A DNA stretch of 64,000 bases from Variovorax ginsengisoli (GTDB lineage Bacteria; Pseudomonadota; Gammaproteobacteria; Burkholderiales; Burkholderiaceae_C), in NCBI RefSeq assembly GCF_006438845.1, contig NZ_RCZJ01000001.1:558001-622000 (forward strand). Reading direction: 5' to 3'. Each line of letters begins with the position of its first letter. The first letter of the stretch is position 1. Position numbers and translations under genes: made by a program. Under the pieces are notes generated by a model, which worked only from the letters and a program-made list of their open reading frames with translations, was not told the DNA's origin and searched no databases. Shown in pieces: positions 48,151 through 55,184 of the stretch.

Positions 48151-49725
48151 ATGCGCGTTTCCTGTTCCATCATGGCGAGGTGTCTGCTGGTCGCGTGGGC
48201 GCTTCTCGTGGGCGCTTGCGCCACGTTGCCATCGCCGCTGCCACGCAGCGTCACCACGGCGCCTGTCGATGTGGCAGCGACGCCTCTCGCCCGCGTCGCC
48301 TTGGCCAGCGGCGAGGGCTTTGCGCCGGGGCTTTCGGGCTTCCAGCTCATGCCTGAAGGAGCGACGGCGCTCAACGCGCGCCTGCAACTGGCGCAAGCGG
48401 CGCAGCGCACCATCGATGCGCAGTACTACATCCTCCAGAAGGATGCCTCGGGAAAGCTGTTCCTCCACGCTTTGCTGCAGGCGGCGCGCCGCGGCGTGCG
48501 CGTGCGTCTGCTGATCGACGACTTCTACACCGCCGGCAAGGACCCGCTTTTCGCGGCGCTGGCGGGCCAACCGAACTTCGAACTGCGGCTGTTCAACCCG
48601 CTCGCCGTGCGCGCGGGGCCGCTGGGGTTGCGGGTGGCGCTCTCGCTGTCCGATGTGCGCCGCCTCAATCGGCGGATGCACAACAAGCTGTTCGTCGCAG
48701 ACAACAGCCTGGCGATCGCCGGCGGCCGCAACATTGCCGACGAGTACTTCATGCGCAGCGATGTCGCCAACTTCATCGACATGGACGTGCTGGCCAGCGG
48801 CCCGGTGGTGCCCGAGCTGTCCGACACCTTCGACGAGTTCTGGAACAGCCGACAGGTGCGACCGATCTCGGAACTGCTGTACGTGCCGCCCGACAGCCAG
48901 GTGGTGCGCACCTGGCTGCAGGAAGAGCTTTCCGTGGAAGGCGGGCCGCCCGCCGAACGCGAGACCGATGTGCTCGGCCATCCCCCGATTGCCCAGCAGT
49001 TGGCGGCCGGCCGTTTGCTGCAGATGCCGGGCGATGGCCGCGCGGTGGCCGACACCCCGAAGAAGATCGCCATGGACGACCCGGAGGCCAGTTACGCCGA
49101 CAGCGTCACCCAGCGAACCATCGCCATGCTGCAGGGTGCGCGCTCTGAGGTGATCATGGTGTCTCCTTACTTCATTCCCGGCGAGGAAGGCTTGGCGCAG
49201 ATGAAGCTCGCGGTGGATCGCGGCGTTGAAATCATCGTCTTCACCAACTCGCTGGACGCGACGGACGAGTCGCTGGTGTACGCCGGTTATGCGCGTTACC
49301 GCGAGCGCATGCTGAAGGCGGGCATCAAGCTGTTCGAATTGGGTGCAACGCTGGTGCTGAAGCAAACGCAGTTCGGCGATTTCCGCAGTTCGGCCGGACG
49401 GCTGCACGCCAAGCTCGCGATGGTCGACCGGCGCCGGGTCTTCATCGGTTCGATGAACCTCGACGGCCGCTCGGCCCGCCTGAACACCGAGGTGGGGGTG
49501 CTGATCGACAGCGCGGCGTTGGCCGAAGAGATCGAAAAGCTCGGCTCGGTGCGATCGCTGGGCGCCTACGAGCTCGAACTCGATGGGAGCGGCAACGGCG
49601 TGGGCTGGATCGAGCATCGCGCCGACGGCACCCGGCATAAAACGCGCGACGAACCCGGCGCCAGCTGGGTGGACAGCGCCAAGAACTGGTTGCTGCTCAA
49701 ACTGCTGCCCGAAGACGCGCTCTGA
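48151..49725 (+). CDS. Phospholipase D-family lipoprotein (cardiolipin-synthase-C-like)
   Basis: A 524-residue protein with a lipoprotein signal (LLVGAC, Cys near residue 23) and two HKD motifs: HNKLFVADNSLAIAGG (about 178) and HAKLAMVDRRRVFIGSMN (about 418). The second has HxKxxxxD. It also shows AQRTIDAQYYILQKDASG, characteristic of the ClsC/YmdC type. Such enzymes make cardiolipin or other phosphatidyl transfer products at the membrane. It is a single gene, 89 bases after alaS. The presence of a lipobox implies attachment to the inner or outer membrane. No ClsC partner such as YmdB is adjacent. Confidence 0.88.
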   Translation: MRVSCSIMARCLLVAWALLVGACATLPSPLPRSVTTAPVDVAATPLARVALASGEGFAPGLSGFQLMPEGATALNARLQLAQAAQRTIDAQYYILQKDASGKLFLHALLQAARRGVRVRLLIDDFYTAGKDPLFAALAGQPNFELRLFNPLAVRAGPLGLRVALSLSDVRRLNRRMHNKLFVADNSLAIAGGRNIADEYFMRSDVANFIDMDVLASGPVVPELSDTFDEFWNSRQVRPISELLYVPPDSQVVRTWLQEELSVEGGPPAERETDVLGHPPIAQQLAAGRLLQMPGDGRAVADTPKKIAMDDPEASYADSVTQRTIAMLQGARSEVIMVSPYFIPGEEGLAQMKLAVDRGVEIIVFTNSLDATDESLVYAGYARYRERMLKAGIKLFELGATLVLKQTQFGDFRSSAGRLHAKLAMVDRRRVFIGSMNLDGRSARLNTEVGVLIDSAALAEEIEKLGSVRSLGAYELELDGSGNGVGWIEHRADGTRHKTRDEPGASWVDSAKNWLLLKLLPEDAL

Positions 49726-49782
49726 GCGGCAGGCGGCCGGCGCTTTCAGCAGCAGCGCGTCCGGTGCACAACACCGTAACCG

Positions 49783-50544
49783 TCAGGATGCGTTGTGGGC
49801 CGGTGCGACTTCGCCGCCTTCGATGCGGTGGCGCGCCAGCGCGTCCGCCACGAAGCCGCTCGCCTTCATGTCCTCGACGAATGCGGCAAGTGCGGCTGTA
49901 GCGTCTTCACCGCGGCTCGCCGGCAAACCCATCGCCTGCTGAATCACCATGAAGCCGCCCGGCAACAGTCGGAGTGCGGTGTCGGCCTGCGTGATGGCTT
50001 CGAGCTGCTTGCGGATGCCGGCGGCAATTTCGACCCGGCCCGCACGCAAAGCGTCGACCACGGCCTGGGCGTTGAAGAGGCGCTCGATGTGCGCGGCCTG
50101 GAGCGATCGGGTGAGGAACAGGTCGTAGGCACTGCCCGAGCCCACGCCGACGCGCAACCCTGCGCGGTCGACCTCGTCGTTCGAAAGAAAGGCCGAGGCG
50201 GAGGGGACCAGATAGCTGCCCTCGATCAGCAGGTAAGGCGCTGTGAAACGGAGGCCCTCACCGCGTGCAGGATCGATCGCGAAAAAGCCGACATCCGCCT
50301 TTTCGGAGCGCACGGCCTCCACGGATTGCGCGGCCTTGTCGAATGCGATGAGCTCGACGGGAACGCCGAGGCGTCGTCCCAACGACTGCGCGAGGTCGAC
50401 CGAAACGCCCACCGGGGGGGCGCGTTCGGCATCTCGCCGCGCAAGCATCGGATTGCCGAGGTTGATCGATGCGCGGAGGGTGCCGGTAGGTGCCATGGTG
50501 CTGGCGAGCACGGCGAGATCGGACGAGGGAAGAGGTCGGTTCAT
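49783..50544 (-). CDS. Substrate-binding-domain protein without an evident signal peptide
   Basis: A 253-residue family-3 solute-binding-like protein. It has PTGTLRASINLGNPMLARR, PVGVSVDLAQSLGRRLGVPVELI, EAVRSEKADVGFFAIDPARGEGLRFTAPY and ALRAGRVEIAAG, all typical of amino-acid-type binding proteins. From ATG 50544 there is no hydrophobic leader, and the in-frame upstream region (to 50559) adds none. It may be a cytoplasmic ligand-binding protein, or the true start may be missed. No permease or ATPase lies nearby. Convergent with the PLD gene. Confidence 0.78.
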   Translation of the reverse strand: MNRPLPSSDLAVLASTMAPTGTLRASINLGNPMLARRDAERAPPVGVSVDLAQSLGRRLGVPVELIAFDKAAQSVEAVRSEKADVGFFAIDPARGEGLRFTAPYLLIEGSYLVPSASAFLSNDEVDRAGLRVGVGSGSAYDLFLTRSLQAAHIERLFNAQAVVDALRAGRVEIAAGIRKQLEAITQADTALRLLPGGFMVIQQAMGLPASRGEDATAALAAFVEDMKASGFVADALARHRIEGGEVAPAHNAS

Positions 50545-50616
50545 GCGATGCACCCGCAAGGCGGTCCAAGTCGATGGGGCGTCAGTTTAGGTGCAGCGCG
50601 CGCCGGACCCGTCGCT

Positions 50617-50997
50617 TCAGTCAATGTCGTCTTCCGGATCGATGTCGTCTTCGCCGTCGTCGTCCGTCTGGAAACTGCCGCTGAGCGATTGCACTTCGGC
50701 GGCGCTGAGATCGTGCCCGCCCGGGCCGATGATTCTGTCCGGAAGTATGTCGGCGCCGTCGTGCGGCAGGTCGCCCTCGGCATCGGCACGTTCGCCGGTA
50801 CCGGCGGCGTCGGTGCCGCCGGTCAGGGGTTCGAGTGCGGGGCCGGAGGCGCTGTCGTCCGGCTGCGCGAGATCGGCGCGCTGTCCAAGCGTGTCGCTGC
50901 CGCTGTCCGAGTTGTCGCTCGGCCCGAGCAGCGCGGTGTCGTTGTCCGAGGGGCGGGGTGAGGTGCGGGGCGTGCCGGTAAGGCTGCTGTTGGCCAT
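50617..50997 (-). CDS. Small acidic protein, probably disordered
   Basis: A 126-residue, strongly acidic, low-complexity protein with no recognised domain. It is rich in Ser, Thr, Asp and Gly and ends TDDDGEDDIDPEDDID. AAGGAG sits 5 bases before the ATG at 50997, a good ribosome site. No hydrophobic segment is present. It is divergent from the KGG-type small basic protein at 51199, with 201 bases between starts, which may make a stress-linked pair. Function unknown. Confidence 0.6.
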   Translation of the reverse strand: MANSSLTGTPRTSPRPSDNDTALLGPSDNSDSGSDTLGQRADLAQPDDSASGPALEPLTGGTDAAGTGERADAEGDLPHDGADILPDRIIGPGGHDLSAAEVQSLSGSFQTDDDGEDDIDPEDDID

Positions 50998-51198
50998 GAG
51001 GTCTCCTTGGAAAGTCGTCGGTCCCGCACCGTCCACTGCAAGACACCGGGCGCGTGTGAGAACGGGCCGACGTCGGGTGTCAGGCCCTGCGAGCGGCCAG
51101 CCGACACCCACGCCTCCTATTCGGTTTTTCCTACTCCGTCCCATGACGTGCGTCGCAACATCGGGCCATGTGCAACCGGCGAAGAGAAAGGATGCGCC

Positions 51199-51507
51199 AT
51201 GCCCCAAGGTGACAAATCAGCCTATTCCGAGAAGCAGAAACGCAAGGCCGAACACATCGAAGAAAGCTATGAAGACCGCGGCGTCGGAAAGGGCGAGGCC
51301 GAGCGCCGCGCCTGGGCGACGGTCAACAAGGAATCAGGCGGAGGGAACAAGAGCGGGTCTGGCCGCGGCAAGCCCGACACCCATGCCTCGTCGCGCAAGG
51401 GCGGCCGCGCGGGCGGTGCGGCGTCGTCCTCTCGCACGGCGGCAGAGCGTTCGGCTTCGGCAAAAAAGGCCGCGGCCACGCGCAAACGCAACGCCCAGCA
51501 CGGCTGA
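51199..51507 (+). CDS. Small basic 'plasmid stabilization protein'-like protein
   Basis: A 102-residue very basic protein. It opens MPQGDKSAYSEKQKRKAEHI and continues with EESYEDRGVGKGEAERRAWATVNKE, followed by a Gly/Ser-rich tail and a Lys/Ala-rich end (SASAKKAAATRKRN). This pattern matches small proteins widely labelled as plasmid stabilization proteins, though the name has little experimental support. DNA binding is plausible from charge. ATG 51199 follows AAAGGA. It is convergent with the class II aldolase gene, separated by 12 bases. Confidence 0.75.
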   Translation: MPQGDKSAYSEKQKRKAEHIEESYEDRGVGKGEAERRAWATVNKESGGGNKSGSGRGKPDTHASSRKGGRAGGAASSSRTAAERSASAKKAAATRKRNAQHG

Positions 51508-51519
51508 GGCGCGCCGACG

Positions 51520-52296
51520 TCACTGGCGGAAGCCGGGATCGGTACGGTCGAGCTTGCGTATCAGCGCTGGCCACACGAAGCTGCCGCCGAGCCCGCCGGT
51601 TTGCACCTTCATCGCATGGCCGACGCCTTCGACGATGCGAGGGTCGACATGGGTCAGTTCGCTGCCGCCAGTCTGGGCAGCGATCTGAATCTGGCAGGTG
51701 TTCTCGAAGGTGTACATCGACAGGAAGGCGTCGGCGATCGTCTTTCCGACAGTGAGCAGGCCGTGGTTGCGCAGCACCAAGAAGTTGGCCCTGCCGAGAT
51801 TGGCCTGAAGCCGCGCCTTCTCGTCATCGCGGATCGCCACACCTTCATAGCCGTGGTAAGCGAGCGAGCCCAACACGAAGGTCGACTGCTGGCTGATGGG
51901 CAGTACGCCATTTTTTTGCGCACTCACCGCAATGCCGGCGCGGGTGTGCGTGTGGAGCACGCACTGCGCATCCTCGCGCGCTTCATGCACGGCGCTGTGA
52001 ATCACGAAGCCTGCGGGGTTCACGGGGTAGGGCGAGTCGATGATCTTGTTGCACTGGGCATCGATCTTCAGCAGGTTCGACGCGGTGATCTCGTCGAACA
52101 TCAGGCCGTAGGGGTTGATGAGGAAGTGATGCTCGGGGCCCGGCACGCGCGCCGTGATGTGCGTGAAGACGAGGTCGCTCCAGCCGTGCATGGCCACCAG
52201 GCGGTAGCAGGCGGCGAGGTCGACGCGCAGCTGCCATTCCTCGGCGCTGACAGCGTTGCGGACGGCGTTCGTTTCAGTGGATGTCGATGCGTTCAT
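51520..52296 (-). CDS. Class II aldolase/adducin-family protein
   Basis: A 258-residue zinc-dependent aldolase fold. Metal-ligand histidines are seen in VLHTHTRAGIAVS (His-x-His) and in FLVLRNHGLLTVG (third His). Other family features are LVAMHGWSDLVFTHITARVPG and INPYGLMFDEITASNLLKID. Family members include fuculose-phosphate aldolase and decarboxylase-like enzymes, and the substrate is not known. ATG 52296 is preceded by AGGAG. The preceding 350 bases contain no gene but have a perfect hairpin at 52352-52371. Confidence 0.88.
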   Translation of the reverse strand: MNASTSTETNAVRNAVSAEEWQLRVDLAACYRLVAMHGWSDLVFTHITARVPGPEHHFLINPYGLMFDEITASNLLKIDAQCNKIIDSPYPVNPAGFVIHSAVHEAREDAQCVLHTHTRAGIAVSAQKNGVLPISQQSTFVLGSLAYHGYEGVAIRDDEKARLQANLGRANFLVLRNHGLLTVGKTIADAFLSMYTFENTCQIQIAAQTGGSELTHVDPRIVEGVGHAMKVQTGGLGGSFVWPALIRKLDRTDPGFRQ

Positions 52297-52646
52297 GGGG
52301 TCTCCTGGCGAGGTGGTTCGCCAGGCACTGTAGATCGCGCCTGCACGCAGCGCTGTCGGCAACCCGACAGCAGGCATGCTCGTTTTCCCGAGGCCGCGGC
52401 TAAAGCAGGTGGCCGCTGGCCACGGCAACATCGCCATGCCGCGGTCTCAGGACGTCTGAGCCGATGCAAACCTCCGGCTATGAACGCAGCGACTGCGGCA
52501 GCCTTGATGCGCAGCGCTGCGTGAGCCGTCGCGACGGGCCGGCCTTTTGCCTTGAATGCGTTGCGGTGTCGCCACGCGTGCCGGCGACCCTGGATGATCA
52601 GCCACTGACCGCGAAGCGGCGGCGCGGCGATCGTCAACCGCGCCCG
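52297..52646. other. Gene-free spacer between the aldolase start and hipA end
   Basis: About 350 bases with no convincing gene. The reading frames present on both strands lack a recognisable domain or start context. The spacer holds a perfect 8-base inverted repeat at 52352-52371 and a second dyad, GTGGCC-GCT-GGCCAC, near 52408. It should contain the aldolase promoter and any hipA terminator. Confidence 0.5.
52352..52371. repeat. Perfect hairpin upstream of the class II aldolase
   Basis: GCTGTCGG-CAAC-CCGACAGC is a perfect 8-base inverted repeat 56 to 75 bases upstream of the aldolase ATG. There is no T-run, so an operator is as likely as a terminator. Confidence 0.45.
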
Positions 52647-53900
52647 CTACGCCCCGATGCGCCCGCCTTGCTGTCGAACGAATTCCTGCAGGCGGATTGA
52701 GAGCGCAGGACCACCGCTGTGCGATGCGACAGTGGCTTCGAGCCGATCCGTGACGATGTCGACAGTGCGGCGAATCACGTCTTCGGCTTGGTGCGGGAGA
52801 AGCCCGAAGTGCGGCGCCGCCAGGCGCGCCAGCGCCAGGCTCGACGCATGCTGGCCCGGGAGGATCGCCAGTTCCTGGTAGCCCGTGTGGGCGTCCAGTT
52901 GCGAGACCAGGTCGAAGGCCGGCGCCAGCTGCCAGCCTTGTCCTTCACGGTGCAGCACGCCGTGGTTCTTCACGTGGTCGTCGCTGTTGCCGATGACCAG
53001 GTTGAACACCAGCCGGCGGAACAGTTCGTTCGTGTCTTGCTCGGGTCGTGTCGAGAGCCGTCGCAGTGTCTGGGCGAACTCGACGTAGCTTCCCCGGCTG
53101 GATTCATAAGGCACATCGAGCAACGCTGACGCCGAGAGGTAGGGATGGCGCCGCTCGTCGTCGACGCGCCCGTCGCGATCGAAGCGCGCGAGCAGCAGCG
53201 CGTGCCCGGCCGCCAGTGGCTGCAGCACGAAGGCCGGCACGTCGATGCCGCACAGCCCGGCCAGGCCCAACGTGACGGATTCGACCAGCGCCATGTCGTG
53301 CGTGTCGCCGCGCGACGCGAACTTGGCGATGTGGCGACGACCTTCGTGGATGAAGGTGGCCTTGGGGCGCGCGCCGCCCAGGCTGCCACCGCGCAGCAAC
53401 TGCTGCATGCGCGGCGTGACCGCGAGGCCGGTCTCGATGCGCCGCGACGCCTCGGCCAGGTCTTCGAGCGACAGCAGTGCCGTGGCGGGCGCGTCGCTGC
53501 GGATCGGGAGTTCGGCCGCGAACACCATGGCGCCGACGCGGTCCTCGTTGGTGAGGAGCAGGGTCTCGACATCGCTCAACGGGCGGCCCTGCTGAACTTC
53601 CAGCACCTTGCGGCCCCAGCTGTCGGGCAGCGCGTCGCGCAAGGTCAGCGGCAAGGCGCCGCCGTCGCGCACGCGCTGTGCTGGCAGGACGAAAGGCGCG
53701 TCGCGCAGCGGCATGTGTTCGGGGTTCAGCGCCAGGGGCGTGGGCGCGGCAAGGTAGCGCCGGCCGTAGGCGAACTCTCCCGCCTCCATCACGCCGCGGC
53801 GCGCCAGCTTGAGCAGTCCGACCGGAAGCACCTCGTCGCCGCGACCCTGCGCGAGCCCGACGTAAAGGCTGGACTCGGTGAGGGCGTCGTCAGAAGTCAC
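52647..53900 (-). CDS. hipA: HipA-family Ser/Thr kinase toxin
   Basis: A 417-residue HipA-type kinase. It has the N-terminal HipA domain (SLYVGLAQGRGDEVLPVG), the ATP-loop GGSLGGARPKATF, the HDEDFR-like substitute LLLARFDRDGR, the catalytic loop NSDDHVKNHG (Asp307/Asp308, Asn312) and the metal-binding DxD-like APAFDLVSQL. HipA toxins phosphorylate glutamyl-tRNA synthetase or related targets and cause dormancy. The start is GTG 53900, with GAGGA upstream, overlapping the antitoxin gene by 11 bases. All key residues look intact, so it may be active. Confidence 0.9.
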   Translation of the reverse strand: MTSDDALTESSLYVGLAQGRGDEVLPVGLLKLARRGVMEAGEFAYGRRYLAAPTPLALNPEHMPLRDAPFVLPAQRVRDGGALPLTLRDALPDSWGRKVLEVQQGRPLSDVETLLLTNEDRVGAMVFAAELPIRSDAPATALLSLEDLAEASRRIETGLAVTPRMQQLLRGGSLGGARPKATFIHEGRRHIAKFASRGDTHDMALVESVTLGLAGLCGIDVPAFVLQPLAAGHALLLARFDRDGRVDDERRHPYLSASALLDVPYESSRGSYVEFAQTLRRLSTRPEQDTNELFRRLVFNLVIGNSDDHVKNHGVLHREGQGWQLAPAFDLVSQLDAHTGYQELAILPGQHASSLALARLAAPHFGLLPHQAEDVIRRTVDIVTDRLEATVASHSGGPALSIRLQEFVRQQGGRIGA

Positions 53901-54231
53901 GTTCGTCCTCGCCGACGACGCCTGGTTGACGGCGGGCACGCCGTACGCGTTTGTTCGCCGCGAGCGCGGCCGGCGCCGGGGCGACGGCGTCCAGCGCGTC
54001 CAACTCGCCGAACAGCCACAGCGCATGCACCCACAGCCCGACGCTCGCCCCGGCCTTGCCCGACTCGACCGCGCGCCAGGTCGTGGGGGCGCACAGCATG
54101 CGTTCGGCCATGTCGGCGACCGTCCATCCGCGCTGCACCCGATGGGCCCGCAGGCGCGCACCCAGACGCACCAGCGCGGCTTGGGCGGGTTCGGGCAGGA
54201 CCGACAGTGAAAGGCTGCTCTTTGACACCAA
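53890..54231 (-). CDS. hipB: HipB-like antitoxin, XRE family
   Basis: A 113-residue helix-turn-helix protein. The DNA-binding region is RLRAHRVQRGWTVADMAERM with CAPTTWRAVESGKAGAS. It precedes and overlaps hipA by 11 bases, so it is the antitoxin and autorepressor. The start is TTG 54231 or GTG 54228; the choice cannot be made from sequence. The start lies inside a large palindrome, so binding could block both transcription and translation initiation of the pair. The C-terminal tail (about 80-113) is basic and variable. Confidence 0.85.
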   Translation of the reverse strand: MVSKSSLSLSVLPEPAQAALVRLGARLRAHRVQRGWTVADMAERMLCAPTTWRAVESGKAGASVGLWVHALWLFGELDALDAVAPAPAALAANKRVRRARRQPGVVGEDERDF

Positions 54232-54271
54232 TAAACGATCTATTAAAGCTGTTAATAGTCAGTTTATTGGT
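54227..54271. promoter_or_regulatory. Nested palindrome over the hipBA promoter
   Basis: Two inverted repeats share one centre: the outer ACCAATAAAC (54227-54236) with GTTTATTGGT (54262-54271), and the inner CTATTAA (54240-54246) with TTAATAG (54252-54258). The whole 45-base array lies across the hipB start and the proposed -10. It is a strong candidate for the HipB operator. Confidence 0.7.
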
Positions 54272-54289
54272 TTTTCTGTGCTCTGGCAA
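54261..54289 (-). promoter_or_regulatory. Probable hipBA promoter
   Basis: On the minus strand, TTGCCA (54289-54284), a 17-base spacer and TAAACT (54266-54261) form a good sigma-70 promoter. The -10 overlaps the outer arm of the nested palindrome, so repression by the antitoxin is expected. Confidence 0.55.
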
Positions 54290-54366
54290 ACCTGGCAAAA
54301 AAACGTCACAGGCGATCAGCGCACGCAAAGCCGTCGCCCGCGCGGAGCGCGTCCCGTGTGCGTCGC

Positions 54367-55128
54367 TCAGCGCGCCGGCGTCATGCCCTTCGCCGCCAGC
54401 ACGGCCGCGGCGTCCGGGCCGGCCATGGTCGCGAGAAAGCTGCGGCCAGCCGCCGCGTGGACCGTGTCGCTGGACACGGCTCCCGCGTAGGTCGTGGTGT
54501 TCTGAATCTCCTCCGGCAAAGGGCCGACGAGCACGGCGCCGGACACCGGCAGAATTTCGCTGATCTGGTGCACGGCCAGATCGGCCTCGCCGGTGACCAC
54601 GCGCTCGGCCACCAAGCCGCCGGGGACCAGCACCGCCTTGGCGCGAATCGCGTCGGCGATGCCCATTTTCTGGAACAGGCCGTCGAGGTAGATGCCGCTC
54701 GAGCCTCCGGCGGCCGGGTCGATGTACGCGACCTTGCGGGCATCGAGCAGCGCCTGCTTGAAGTCGGCCACGCTGTCGATGCGCGGCCTGGGCGCGCCGG
54801 ACTTGACCGCCACGCCGATGCCGACCTGCGCCAGCGGCGTTACGCTGTCGGGCACCACCCGACCTTCGGCCGCCAGCGTCTTCAGTGCGCCTGGCGTGAG
54901 CATCAGCACGTCGAAGCGTTCGCCTGCGCCCACGCGCTTGACGAGGGCGCCTGCGGTGTCGTTCTGGATGTCGAGCGTGTGGCCGGTGCGGGCTTCGAAG
55001 GCGGGTGCCATGGCGACGACCACCTGCTTGAAGGCGCCGGCGGTGAGCACCTTGATCGTGTCGGCGTGGCTGCAAGACGCGACGAGCGCGCCGGCCGGCA
55101 CCAGGAGGGAGAAAAGCAACCGTCGCAT
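54367..55128 (-). CDS. ModA-like extracellular solute-binding protein
   Basis: A 253-residue type 2 periplasmic binding protein. It has a leader MRRLLFSLLVPAGALVASC, with a possible lipobox VASC, or cleavage after SHA. Then come IKVLTAGAFKQVVVAMAPAFEARTG (key A-F and E), NDTAGALVKRVGAGERFDVLMLTPG and AAGGSSGIYLDGLF. These fit the ModA/molybdate-type family, which also contains binding proteins for other oxyanions and unknown ligands. No ModB or ModC partner is nearby, so it may be an orphan or have a different role. ATG at 55128. Confidence 0.8.
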   Translation of the reverse strand: MRRLLFSLLVPAGALVASCSHADTIKVLTAGAFKQVVVAMAPAFEARTGHTLDIQNDTAGALVKRVGAGERFDVLMLTPGALKTLAAEGRVVPDSVTPLAQVGIGVAVKSGAPRPRIDSVADFKQALLDARKVAYIDPAAGGSSGIYLDGLFQKMGIADAIRAKAVLVPGGLVAERVVTGEADLAVHQISEILPVSGAVLVGPLPEEIQNTTTYAGAVSSDTVHAAAGRSFLATMAGPDAAAVLAAKGMTPAR

Positions 55129-55184
55129 CGGAGGGCCTTGGGGTGAGTGAGGAGCCGCGCGCAGTATGCCGCGCCGGGCGCTCT

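Noticed and set aside
52647-54161. A longer hipA start upstream of GTG 53900
   Set aside because: It would overlap the whole antitoxin gene in another frame. The HipA fold starts just after GTG 53900, which has a good ribosome site.
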